Source of the DNA: Faecalispora jeddahensis
GTDB taxonomy: Bacteria > Bacillota > Clostridia > Oscillospirales > Acutalibacteraceae
Length of the DNA: 61,148 nucleotides
Direction of reading: 5' to 3'
NCBI RefSeq assembly: GCF_000577335.1
Contig: NZ_CBYL010000021.1
Location: 1-61,148 of the forward strand
Position 1 is the stretch's first letter. The number at the start of each line of letters is the position of its first letter. The notes under the pieces were generated by a model. It was not told where the DNA came from and searched no databases. It was given only the letters and a program-made list of their open reading frames with translations. A program made the translations under genes and the position numbers. Shown here in pieces: positions 25,026 to 32,873 of the stretch.

Positions 25026-26645
25026 TTACATGATCTGCTCGATTTCCGTTCCATCCTTGAAACGGATAAGCAGTTTATCTTCACCCAGCACTTTGATGGC
25101 GCCGATGAGCTGCCACACCGTCAGCTCGTCAAAGCAGGTGATTCCAGTGTCCACTTTGTCCAGCTCAGCGGCGATCTGCTCGGCTCGTTTATCTGCCTGT
25201 GCGATGCCCTGCTGGTTTTTTTCCAGCTCGTTGCGTTTTGATACCAGTGCGGAAAACTCCATGCTGACTTCATTCAAGTCCTCATCGTATTGGGTGGAGT
25301 TTGCGCCCACAGACGCTGCGAATTGGAGGAGCTCATATTGCCGTGCCCGCAGCTCCGACAGTCTGCTGTCGATGGCTGCGATGCTTGTTTCTCCGCTGTT
25401 CCCTGAAAGGGCGGACAGGATGCTGTCCTGCAGCAGAGATTTCATGGTTTTCAGGCTGAACATTTCGTTCATGGCAGAGACCACGGCGGTGTGGATTCGC
25501 CCTTCTTCCAGCGTAGGGGAATCCTTGCAGAACTTTTTGCCGTTCTCCAGCCGGTTGATGCACCGCCAGACGATTTTCTTGCCCTCCGGCCTCGTCCATG
25601 TGACACGGCGGTAGGGGCTTCCGCAGTTCCCGCAGGATAAAAGTTCGGTCAGCACATACTTGCCGCTGTACTTGGCAAGCTCGGTTTTAGCGTTTGCGCT
25701 GACCTTTCTCAGGCTGGAACGGCGGGCCATTTCCTCCTGCACCCGCTGGAAGGTCAGCTTGTCGATGATGGCGGGATGGCAGTTCTCGACATAATATTGG
25801 GGAAGCTCTCCGTTGTTCTTCTTTGACTGGCGGGTGAAGAGGTCAGCGATGAAGGTTTTTTGTAGCAGGGCGTCCCCGATGTATTTTTCGTTTTTAAGCA
25901 TGCCGCGGATGACGCCGTCATTCCATTTCTCCTTGCCCCGCACCGTTTTGATGCCGTCCGCCTCAAGGTCAGCGATGATTTTAGCGACGCTGTGCCCGAC
26001 CAGATATCGGGAGAAAACCCTGCGGACGATTTCCGCTTCCTCCGGGTCAATTTCCGGCAGATCGTCCTCGCCCTTGCGGTAGCCGAGGAATCCCGCATAG
26101 TGGTAGTAGACCTTGCCGTCCTTGAAGTTCTTGCGGTGACCCCAGCGGATATTGCCGCTCATGGATTCGCTCTCGGCTTGAGCCTGGCTCATCATGAAAG
26201 TGAGGATCATCTCATTGTCCATGTAGAGGGTGTTGACATTCTCCTTTTCAAAGAAAACCCCAACGCCCATTCGCTTGAGCTTGCGGACATAGTCGAGGCC
26301 GTCCAGCGTATTCCGGCAGAACCGGGATACCGATTTGGTGATGACCAGATCCACCTTGCCTTTTTCACAGGCTTTGATCATCCGCAGGAAATCCTTGCGC
26401 TTTTTGGTGGAGGTGGCGGTTTTGCCCTCGTCCGCGAACATATCCACCATGGTCCATTCGGGCTGGGCGGCGATTCTTTCCGTGTAGTATTCAATCTGCG
26501 CCTGATAGCTGTCGAGCTGTTCCTCGGAGTTGGTGGAAACCCGGCAGTAAGGCGCCACACGCAGGGCTTTTTTGCGGATATCCTTTTGGGCGTATATCGG
26601 ATCGGCAGGGATAAGCGTTACTTTCCTTGTTGCTGTCGCAGGCAT
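25026..26645 (-). CDS. Large serine recombinase 1 of the ICE triplet
   Basis: 539 residues. The N-terminal resolvase/invertase catalytic domain has YCRVSTNSEEQLDSYQAQIE, with the nucleophilic Ser in RVST, and later SVSRFCRNTLDGLDYVR. A recombinase domain (KIIADLEADGIKT; about 170-280), a zinc ribbon (CGNCGSPYRR and CRW...C) and a long coiled coil (about 380-480) follow. It should cut and rejoin att sites for ICE integration and excision. Its start overlaps the end of the second recombinase gene by 28 bp. Confidence 0.93.
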   Translation of the reverse strand: MPATATRKVTLIPADPIYAQKDIRKKALRVAPYCRVSTNSEEQLDSYQAQIEYYTERIAAQPEWTMVDMFADEGKTATSTKKRKDFLRMIKACEKGKVDLVITKSVSRFCRNTLDGLDYVRKLKRMGVGVFFEKENVNTLYMDNEMILTFMMSQAQAESESMSGNIRWGHRKNFKDGKVYYHYAGFLGYRKGEDDLPEIDPEEAEIVRRVFSRYLVGHSVAKIIADLEADGIKTVRGKEKWNDGVIRGMLKNEKYIGDALLQKTFIADLFTRQSKKNNGELPQYYVENCHPAIIDKLTFQRVQEEMARRSSLRKVSANAKTELAKYSGKYVLTELLSCGNCGSPYRRVTWTRPEGKKIVWRCINRLENGKKFCKDSPTLEEGRIHTAVVSAMNEMFSLKTMKSLLQDSILSALSGNSGETSIAAIDSRLSELRARQYELLQFAASVGANSTQYDEDLNEVSMEFSALVSKRNELEKNQQGIAQADKRAEQIAAELDKVDTGITCFDELTVWQLIGAIKVLGEDKLLIRFKDGTEIEQIM

Positions 26646-27511
26646 CGTCCAATCTCCTTTCCATTCGCTTCAAGGGTTTCTCCGTTGATGAGCCGCAGCT
26701 CCAAGCCGCCGCCTGTAAACTGGATTTCCTGTACGGCGGTTTGGAGGATTTCATTGCGGAGCTCATCGTCCATCGGGCGCTCTGTGATTCTCTCCCGCAG
26801 TATCTGCATTTGGTGATAAGGAGTATAATCGGGCAGTCCGCTGTATTTTTCGGCGGCGCAGGCCAGTATCAGCATTTTGGTGTATTCTACACCCGGCTCC
26901 GCTTTGTTCAGCTCTCGGATCACCTCATTCTGGATACGGGCTGCCTCCAGCGTCATCTCTCCAGCCTGCTGTGGGAGGGGCCAGACAAAGAGGTCGGGTT
27001 TCTGAGCCAGTGCGTTCAGCCGTCCTGTCAGGGCGGTGTGGGTGTCCTCGTCTTCTATGTAGCGGCGGTTGGCACATCCTTCCGTCTGGCAGTACCAGCG
27101 AACCTTGTTGGATGCTCTTGTGTCCCTGGCCATCTTCCCGCCGCACACACCGCAGACCGCCTTTTCACGGATAGGCTTGATGTACTCCGGGCATGGGGTG
27201 TAGGTATTTTTATCTCCCCTGATAAGCTGGACACGCATAAAGGTTTCCGATTCGATGATCGGCGGGTATTCTTTTTCTCCGAGGTAGCGTTCATTTTCGA
27301 GGATGCGCTTGACCATGTGCTTATTCCACTGGTCGGTGTGCTTGTGATAGGCGATGCCCCGGAGCATCATCTCATCGGCAATCTTGCTGTAGGCCATCCC
27401 CTCGGAGTAAAGCCTGAAAATCTCTTTGACGGCTGCCGACTCCGTGGGGCAGCACAGGATTTCACCGTTTCTCATCATATAGCCGAAGGGGATTTTTCTC
27501 TGCCATGTCAT
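26618..27511 (-). CDS. Serine-recombinase-like DNA-binding protein lacking the catalytic domain
   Basis: 297 residues starting directly in the recombinase domain (KIPFGYMMRNGEILCCPTES, YSKIADEMMLRGIAYHKHTD). A zinc ribbon (CGVCGGKMARDT, then WYCQTEGC) and a C-terminal helical region follow. No resolvase catalytic domain precedes it: the ATG follows the stop of the upstream gene by 1 bp, so this is the natural length, not a truncation within this window. It probably binds att DNA as a non-catalytic partner or directionality factor for its neighbours; that role is inferred from the conserved triplet arrangement. Confidence 0.85.
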   Translation of the reverse strand: MTWQRKIPFGYMMRNGEILCCPTESAAVKEIFRLYSEGMAYSKIADEMMLRGIAYHKHTDQWNKHMVKRILENERYLGEKEYPPIIESETFMRVQLIRGDKNTYTPCPEYIKPIREKAVCGVCGGKMARDTRASNKVRWYCQTEGCANRRYIEDEDTHTALTGRLNALAQKPDLFVWPLPQQAGEMTLEAARIQNEVIRELNKAEPGVEYTKMLILACAAEKYSGLPDYTPYHQMQILRERITERPMDDELRNEILQTAVQEIQFTGGGLELRLINGETLEANGKEIGRCLRQQQGK

Positions 27512-27512
27512 G

Positions 27513-29093
27513 CTACCGCACCGTCCTTTCTATGGTTTCCTTCAGGGTGAGCCCGTTGTATAGGGTGAGGTTCATCTCGGTTTCCGAGGAGATGGTGATG
27601 TTCTCCACCAGCGTTTCAAACAATTCCTCAGTGAGCTCCCCTAAGTGCTCAGGGCTGGACTCCAGATAATCCAGCATTGTTTCCGTGGCCTTGATCTGCC
27701 CATCCTCGCCGGTGGTTTCCATGATGCGGCGGCGCAGGCGGCGCAGTTCCCGCAGCTTGAAGTCAATATCGCCGGTTTGGGATAAATAAAGAGCAGAATC
27801 TACGTATCCCTTCGACTTGAGTCGAACAAGAACGAGATTCTGCTCGGTTAACTGTGCTATTTCCTTATCTATGTCGTTAATCTTTCGATTGGAACGGAGT
27901 TCCTTTTCTCTCAGCTCGGTGAGCTGTCTTAGGAGCGGTGACAGGATTTGCTCACGGTGCCGTTTCAGCTTGTGGTACATTCGGAGGATTGCCGTGATAA
28001 TCTGTTCCTCCGGTACCTGAGAAATCGGGCAAAGGTCTTTATGGCTGTCATGTCTCCGGCAAGCCCAGTAGACCTTTTCATTGACGATTTTTCTTCGGAA
28101 CAGGGTACCGCAGTTTCCGCAGTGGAGTTTCTTTTTCAGCAGTGCGGAGGAAACCGTGCCCGCTATCTGCAACCTACGGGTTTCCAGAAGTGCCTGCACC
28201 CGCTGGAATTCATCCTTGGAGACAATCGGCTCATGGCAGTTCTCCACGAAGTATTTGGGCCTCTCTCCTTTATTCCGCACCTGCCGGAAGGGGATGTCGT
28301 TGGTAGCGAAGCTCTTTTGCCAGACCATATCCCCGGTGTAAGAGATGTTGGTCAGGATATACCCTATCGTGGTTGAATACCACATCTTTCGGTCTTTTGT
28401 GCGTGGGATGCCCAGCCGGTTCAGCTCGTTTGCGATATCTTCCTTGCCCTGACCGCTCAGATAGGCGGTGAAAATGCGGCGCACCACCTCGGCCTGCTCA
28501 GGGATGATTACCAGGGTGCGTTCCTCCAGCTTATAGCCGTAGGGGGTTGTCGGTGAAACGTAATCGCCCTTTTCCATTCGGATGCGGACGCTGATCCGCA
28601 TATTGTTCGAGTGGTTTTGGGATTCCATCTGCGAGAAGGCGCCGTAGATGGTGGCGATCTGCTCCGAGGTCATCTTGCCGGTATCAATGTTTTCCTTTTC
28701 AAAGTGGATGGAGACGCCCAGCCGGAGGAGCTCCCTCACATACTGGATATACTCCTTGGTGTTCCTCGCAAAGCGGGATATGGATTTAACGAGGACGCGG
28801 TCGATTTTTCCGTCCCGACAGTCCTGTATCATGCGGTTGAAATCGTCCCGTTTGCTTGCCACAAGGCCGGTGATTCCTTCGTCAGCGTAGATGTCCGCCA
28901 GCTCCCAGCCCTCATGAGTGGCAATGTTTTTGGTGTAGTAATCCACCTGTGCGATATAGGAGTTCTGCTGGTCTTCCGAGTCGCTGCTCACACGGGCGTA
29001 TGCCGCCACACGGAGCTTTGCCATCTCTTGCGATTTTGCTGATATGACAGTGATTTTCGGCGGTTCCGCCGATGCTAAATTGGGGTTATACAT
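27513..29093 (-). CDS. Large serine recombinase 3 of the ICE triplet
   Basis: 526 residues. Catalytic domain AAYARVSSDSEDQQNSYIAQ (Ser in RVSS) and SISRFARNTKEYIQYVRELL; recombinase domain near 170-280 (GKEDIANELNRLGIPRT); zinc ribbon CGNCGTLFRR and CRR...C; C-terminal coiled coil (about 370-470). First of the three recombinase genes in the leftward transcript. Sequence differs enough from the first recombinase to suggest separate half-site or strand specificities. Confidence 0.93.
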   Translation of the reverse strand: MYNPNLASAEPPKITVISAKSQEMAKLRVAAYARVSSDSEDQQNSYIAQVDYYTKNIATHEGWELADIYADEGITGLVASKRDDFNRMIQDCRDGKIDRVLVKSISRFARNTKEYIQYVRELLRLGVSIHFEKENIDTGKMTSEQIATIYGAFSQMESQNHSNNMRISVRIRMEKGDYVSPTTPYGYKLEERTLVIIPEQAEVVRRIFTAYLSGQGKEDIANELNRLGIPRTKDRKMWYSTTIGYILTNISYTGDMVWQKSFATNDIPFRQVRNKGERPKYFVENCHEPIVSKDEFQRVQALLETRRLQIAGTVSSALLKKKLHCGNCGTLFRRKIVNEKVYWACRRHDSHKDLCPISQVPEEQIITAILRMYHKLKRHREQILSPLLRQLTELREKELRSNRKINDIDKEIAQLTEQNLVLVRLKSKGYVDSALYLSQTGDIDFKLRELRRLRRRIMETTGEDGQIKATETMLDYLESSPEHLGELTEELFETLVENITISSETEMNLTLYNGLTLKETIERTVR

Positions 29094-29185
29094 CTTTTTC
29101 CCCTCCTTTCAACGACATACACTACCACACCTCCCTGCACATAGCTACTGAATCATTGAAAACAAACAGAAAACAAGACAGGGGG

Positions 29186-29344
29186 TCAGCAAGGGGCGAT
29201 AATGGTGGGCCGCAGCCTGCGTTCCAAGTCCTTTTTGACCTTTTCGATTTCCGACTCCGTCATGCCCTTGGCGGCCGCAAGCTGCACGAGCTGCTGCAGG
29301 GCGGCAACGAACATGAGGTTATCGGTTACCTGGGTGTTTGTCAT
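29186..29344 (-). CDS. SHOCT-like small ICE protein
   Basis: 52 residues from ATG 29344, behind GGAGGG, overlapping the MazF stop by 4 bp. The second half (LVQLAAAKGMTESEIEKVKK) matches the short C-terminal-domain (SHOCT) pattern: hydrophobic helix, Gly, then T-x-x-E-[IF]-x-x-x-K. It could be an accessory or antitoxin to MazF, or a helper of the recombinases transcribed next; both are guesses. Confidence 0.6.
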   Translation of the reverse strand: MTNTQVTDNLMFVAALQQLVQLAAAKGMTESEIEKVKKDLERRLRPTIIAPC

Positions 29345-29727
29345 GGCGTTTCCCTCCCAAATAAAAAAATCGCCGGACTCAGTCCGACGCTGATAGAAAG
29401 TGCCTGGTTGATTTCTTCCATCTCCTGCTCGTCCAGCCTGCCGATAAAGCCCCGAAGCCGGATCCGGTCAATGGTGCGTATCTGCTCCAGAAGTGCAAAG
29501 GACTCCCTGGACAATTTGCCCACACCGGTAATAGCTGTATGAGTTGGCAAGGGCTTTTTCGGCCTGCCGGTGATGGCACAGACGATGGTGGTGGGGCTGT
29601 GGCGGTTTCCGATATTGTTTTGCAGGACAAGTACGGGGCGGATGCCTCCTTGCTCACAGCCCACAACGGGGTTTAAATCGGCGTAGTAAATATCGCCGCG
29701 GCTGATCTCTTGCTTTATTGTGTCCAA
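29341..29727 (-). CDS. MazF/PemK-family endoribonuclease
   Basis: 128 residues from TTG 29727, spaced 9 bases after GGAGG; the longer ORF upstream is not used. N-terminal RGDIYYADLNPVVGCEQGGI followed by RPVLVLQNN and the Arg/Thr-containing SPTTIVCAITGR are the MazF fold and RNA-cleavage site. C-terminal helix LLEQIRTIDRIRLRGFIG. No MazE-type antitoxin precedes it; only the SHOCT-like gene is coupled downstream. It may support ICE maintenance or have a regulatory role. Confidence 0.88.
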   Translation of the reverse strand: MDTIKQEISRGDIYYADLNPVVGCEQGGIRPVLVLQNNIGNRHSPTTIVCAITGRPKKPLPTHTAITGVGKLSRESFALLEQIRTIDRIRLRGFIGRLDEQEMEEINQALSISVGLSPAIFLFGRETP

Positions 29728-29829
29728 AACTTTGCACCTCCTTGATGTGAAATCCTCTTTTTTCTTAATGACACAAATATAGGGACCGCTCCGCTGTGAA
29801 GGCAGAGCGATCCCCATCGCTTCTGACAT

Positions 29830-30304
29830 TAAGTCATTTTACTGTAATCAAGGCGCTTAATTCGACACTACTCCCCAAGCGCACTGTGCAAAGCAATGCC
29901 TTGCACAACAAAGGCGACGGCCTGAACTGCGGCTGGCTTCACCGCATCATGGGAATTCCACCCCCGCCAGGATCTCTGCCGGCTGCCCTCATTGCGTGAT
30001 CCCCCGGTCAGGGGGGGCTGTGACTGGACAGAAGTATCAATATAGGCTGGCGGGATTATTGCGAGACAGGCTGCCACAGCCTGTTTTCCGGTCGGATGGG
30101 TACCGCTTTGCACCTTATTTGGCCGTCTTTGATAGGAGCAGAAAGAAACGAGCGAACAGAAAAGGGAGTGATTTCGCTTTTCTTGCTGCCTGCCTACAGG
30201 TGGTCTTGGCGCATCCTCCGGAGTCGCTTTCCCTTTTGGGGTCCGTCAGCTAACGTATTCAGGTCGTCGGATATGAAATTTTCAAAGAGCTGTGAGGGAG
30301 AATA
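29830..30304. other. 475-bp stretch without a recognisable gene
   Basis: Between MazF and the sigma-like gene. Open frames here on both strands are arginine/proline-rich and look like chance. A CCCCC/GGGGG-type inverted repeat is near 30000-30018. It may hold the promoter of the recombinase operon and an att-related or replication signal, but no motif could be named. Confidence 0.4.
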
Positions 30305-30343
30305 GAAAAACCCCCTCACTACTAAGCCGATTTCGTGAGGGGG
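30305..30343 (-). terminator. Terminator after the sigma-like gene
   Basis: CCCCCTCAC (30311-30319) pairs with GTGAGGGGG (30335-30343); on the minus strand TTTTTC follows. Confidence 0.85.
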
Positions 30344-30359
30344 TTGAGCGGAATTATTT

Positions 30360-30779
30360 TTAAATTTTCATAAGTTTTTTTAGTTTGACCAGAATTCTGT
30401 GTCTCCGGTCATTGATGGTTTTCTGTGGAATGCCGGTTTCCGCAGCGAGTTGACGCTCACTTTTATTCTGAAAAAACAGAGTAAAAATTAGCTCCTGTTC
30501 GTCTCTGGTGAGCTGTGAGAGGCACTGGTGGAGCTTTTCTGCCAACAGCTTGTCCACTGCGGCATCCTCCACACGGGGAGAAACAAGGTCGGGAATTACA
30601 TCCTCACCATTGGTTCCCTCCGTATCCAGGGCGCTGTAATAAAACACGCCGTTTGTCGTATCCCTTTCCTCCAGATAAGTTTCGCGGCGCTTCATGCGGT
30701 GATAGGTCAAATAGACTTCTTCGCTGACAGGGACGAGCTGCCCCTGCACCTTAATTCGATATTCTTTTTTCTCTGCCAT
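30360..30779 (-). CDS. Sigma-70 region 4-like ICE regulator
   Basis: 139 residues from ATG 30779, nine bases after CGGAGG. N-terminal KKEYRIKVQGQLVPVSEEVY is the usual beginning of ICE sigma-like proteins (Tn916 Orf7/Tn1549 type). The C-terminal helix-turn-helix SERQLAAETGIPQKTINDRR is region 4.2-like. It lacks region 2, so it probably acts as a regulator. Its Shine-Dalgarno sequence is buried in a 20-bp hairpin (30789-30838). Confidence 0.82.
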   Translation of the reverse strand: MAEKKEYRIKVQGQLVPVSEEVYLTYHRMKRRETYLEERDTTNGVFYYSALDTEGTNGEDVIPDLVSPRVEDAAVDKLLAEKLHQCLSQLTRDEQELIFTLFFQNKSERQLAAETGIPQKTINDRRHRILVKLKKLMKI

Positions 30780-30788
30780 ATGGCTTGT

Positions 30789-30838
30789 CCTCCGTTTTCT
30801 GAAATTTTGATGGTGAATCAAAATGTCAGAAGCGGAGG
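30789..30838 (-). promoter_or_regulatory. Leader hairpin that hides the ribosome binding site of the sigma-like gene
   Basis: Three helices stack: CCTCCG (30789-30794) with CGGAGG (30833-30838), TTCTGA (30797-30802) with TCAGAA (30826-30831), and ATTTTGAT (30804-30811) with ATCAAAAT (30817-30824). In the mRNA (minus strand) the CGGAGG Shine-Dalgarno at 30794-30789 is fully paired. The upstream arm begins with CCTCCGCTTCTGACATTT, identical to the virD4 leader. Confidence 0.75.
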
Positions 30839-30936
30839 AGCGCGGCAGCGCGGAATAACTTCGCCTATATAAAAAACAGCGAAAAACACCCCATTATTTG
30901 GAATATTTAGTCGCTGTATAGATTTTCTTGTCGAAA

Positions 30937-30980
30937 GAAAAAAGTCAGCACGATGCCCACGGCAAAATGCTGACTTTTTT
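30937..30980. terminator. Bidirectional terminator
   Basis: AAAAGTCAGCA pairs with TGCTGACTTTT, flanked by A and T runs. It separates the riboswitch transcript from the sigma-like gene. Confidence 0.8.
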
Positions 30981-31037
30981 AACCTTGCATAATTAAATTG
31001 TAGAGGTAAAGGAGGGTATGTACAAGTTGCTCTGTCT

Positions 31038-31076
31038 CTATTTACACCTCGTAGAAAGATAAAAAGGTTGAGTCAT
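31038..31076 (-). CDS. 12-residue ORF downstream of the riboswitch
   Basis: ATG 31076 follows AAAGGGGTAGTTTGT and encodes MTQPFYLSTRCK before a TAG. It is the only ORF with a ribosome binding site between the riboswitch terminator and the terminator at 30937. It may be the start of a truncated gene. Confidence 0.3.
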   Translation of the reverse strand: MTQPFYLSTRCK

Positions 31077-31141
31077 ACAAACTACCCCTTTCGCCATGAT
31101 GTATAACGAAAGCCGATATCCTGATGCCTGAAATGCTCGAT

Positions 31142-31181
31142 AAAAAGCGTAAAAGCCTGTCCTCAACATGAGGGCAGGCTT
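31142..31181 (-). terminator. Riboswitch expression-platform terminator
   Basis: On the minus strand AAGCCTG CCCTC pairs with GAGGA CAGGCTT, followed by TTTACGCTTTTT. It lies about 12 nt after the c-di-GMP aptamer, the right place for transcriptional control. Confidence 0.75.
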
Positions 31182-31192
31182 CGCACAGTTTT

Positions 31193-31275
31193 AGCAGCCA
31201 GACTATCATAGTATCTTAAAATACCTTAGACCCTCGGCTTTGCGTCCCTGCCTTTTAGCAGGTTTGCCCTTGTTT
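31193..31275 (-). ncRNA. c-di-GMP-I (GEMM) riboswitch aptamer
   Basis: Minus-strand RNA with the conserved GEMM-I core in order: GGGCAAACC, a short hairpin with an A-rich loop (CUGCUAAAAGGCAG), GGGACGCAAAGCC (tetraloop-receptor and ligand-binding segment), GGGUCUAAGGUA, a second hairpin, then ACUAUGAUAGUCUGGCUGC. These match clostridial class-I c-di-GMP aptamers segment by segment; the terminal P1 helix is weak. A terminator follows at once. The aptamer lies directly 3' of the phosphatase gene (stop at 31332); the gene it controls is unclear. Confidence 0.85.
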
Positions 31276-31331
31276 TTATTTATTTTTTCCAAGCCTACAT
31301 TACGATTTTTCTGTATGTTCCATCGACTGTG

Positions 31332-32873
31332 CTACACCTTCTTTATCTTGAATTGATCGATCATATAGGGCTGGCCATCGTTTTTGGTTTTTGATATTTG
31401 GTATGCAGTTGCCGTGAGAACATTTCCGTCAATGGTTATGCTCATAAAGGTTTCCTGGTTTTTCATGTCTGGATCACCCTTGTACGGACCCTTTGCAACA
31501 TCAAATAAACTCAGATAACTCTGACTCAGTTTGGGATTCTGATAATAATGCTTTGTTCCGGCAGTACCGGGCGTCAGATAAAGAGGCCCCTTGGGGTCAA
31601 TCATGCATTCGATTGTGCGGTCCCCCAGGCGTTCCGTCACCGTGGTTTTCTTAGTGGCAGCTCCATTCACAATGGGCTTGCTTCGCTCATATACATGGTC
31701 ATGTCCCTGCAGCACAAGATCAACGCCAAGCTCATTGAAGAGCGGGGCAATTTTTGTGCGCGTATCTTTCACATTGGAGTCAGAGGAATGCTCCGCAACC
31801 GTATACGGACCTATATGTATAACAACAATAATCCACTGCGACCCTGCTTTTTTTGCGGCTTTAATATCGGATTTCAGCCAATCCACCTGTGCATCCGTGA
31901 AACTTTTATAACTACCTGACGATTCGTTTGTGTTCAGCACGACAAAATGCGCGTTGCTGTAGTCCACCGAATAATACGCTCCTGTCTTCGTCGCCGCCGC
32001 AGGTGTGTCAAGGTTGAAATGGTCAATAAAGGTGCTGTTCCCGACATCATGGTTGCCCACAGCAGGCATGATAGTCGTATTTATTAGGCTGGACTTTGAG
32101 GTTTGCAGCAGCAAATTCCATAATTTCTCCGATTTGTTATCCACCACATCGCCGTTGTGAACGATAAACCCGGCATTTCCCGCCTGGGACAACGCTTTTT
32201 TAATCGTGTCCGCAGTTACATTCGCTCCCGCTTGGTCGGCAAACTGCGTATCGGATAAGTCAATAAAGGTGAAAGAACCTTTTTCGGGCGCCGTGGTAAA
32301 AACAGCCGGCTCACTCCAGATGTTTAATTTAGCGTCTCCAACACGATAGTCATAGGCCGTATCGCTTTTCAGGCCGGTGGCGACGGCTTTGTGGACGACC
32401 TCCTTGGGTGAATTATTCGATTTTCCGACAGTACCTTGAAAAATGATTGCCTGGCTAAAATCCGACAACAGATCTTCTTTTCGTTCAACCACTTGGACAT
32501 CGCTGGTTTGGGAACCGCTGTCCGTGTACCAGGTGAAGCCCTTGGAGGTAGTCGCTTCTCCGTAAAAGGTGACTGTAATTTTACTGATACGTGGAGAAGC
32601 AACTATCGGTTGTACCACTTTTGGAGTGGGCGCGCTTTTCACTGGTTCCGGGATCACTGAGGAAACCAGTTGAGCGGAATACGTTTCCTCGGCAGACACC
32701 GCAGATTCCGTGGAAAGGGATACGGAATCTGCTATGCCAGCGGCTTGTCCGGCATTGCCACAAGCGGTTACGGTTGTCAGGACCAGTGCAATGGCGACGA
32801 TCAATGCGAGCCCTTTCCCTTCGTGGGAAAAACTCCTTTTTTTGTTTTTTCGATGTGTGTTAAAAATATTCAT
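31332..32873 (-). CDS. Purple-acid-phosphatase-like lipoprotein metallophosphoesterase
   Basis: 513 residues. Lipoprotein signal with LTTVTAC lipobox (Cys about 38), a Ser/Pro-rich linker, an N-terminal fibronectin/PAP-like beta domain (about 95-200, ITVTFYGEATTSKGFTWYTD) and a calcineurin-type phosphoesterase domain (about 205-490). Metal motifs: DLSDTQ, NGDVVD, GNHD, VVIHIGPY and GHDHVYERS. Extracellular and membrane-anchored; likely hydrolyses phosphomono- or diesters at the surface. It overlaps the flippase stop by one base and ends the leftward operon dedA-flippase-phosphatase, predicted to be controlled from 34975-35019. Confidence 0.87.
   Translation of the reverse strand: MNIFNTHRKNKKRSFSHEGKGLALIVAIALVLTTVTACGNAGQAAGIADSVSLSTESAVSAEETYSAQLVSSVIPEPVKSAPTPKVVQPIVASPRISKITVTFYGEATTSKGFTWYTDSGSQTSDVQVVERKEDLLSDFSQAIIFQGTVGKSNNSPKEVVHKAVATGLKSDTAYDYRVGDAKLNIWSEPAVFTTAPEKGSFTFIDLSDTQFADQAGANVTADTIKKALSQAGNAGFIVHNGDVVDNKSEKLWNLLLQTSKSSLINTTIMPAVGNHDVGNSTFIDHFNLDTPAAATKTGAYYSVDYSNAHFVVLNTNESSGSYKSFTDAQVDWLKSDIKAAKKAGSQWIIVVIHIGPYTVAEHSSDSNVKDTRTKIAPLFNELGVDLVLQGHDHVYERSKPIVNGAATKKTTVTERLGDRTIECMIDPKGPLYLTPGTAGTKHYYQNPKLSQSYLSLFDVAKGPYKGDPDMKNQETFMSITIDGNVLTATAYQISKTKNDGQPYMIDQFKIKKV

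Noticed and set aside
29868-30305. Overlapping ORFs on both strands between MazF and the sigma-like gene
   Set aside because: Low-complexity Arg/Pro/Ser composition, no good ribosome binding sites and no recognisable fold; treated as non-coding.
31038-31076. 12-codon ORF as the true target of the riboswitch
   Set aside because: Too short to support a function; kept only as a low-confidence entry.
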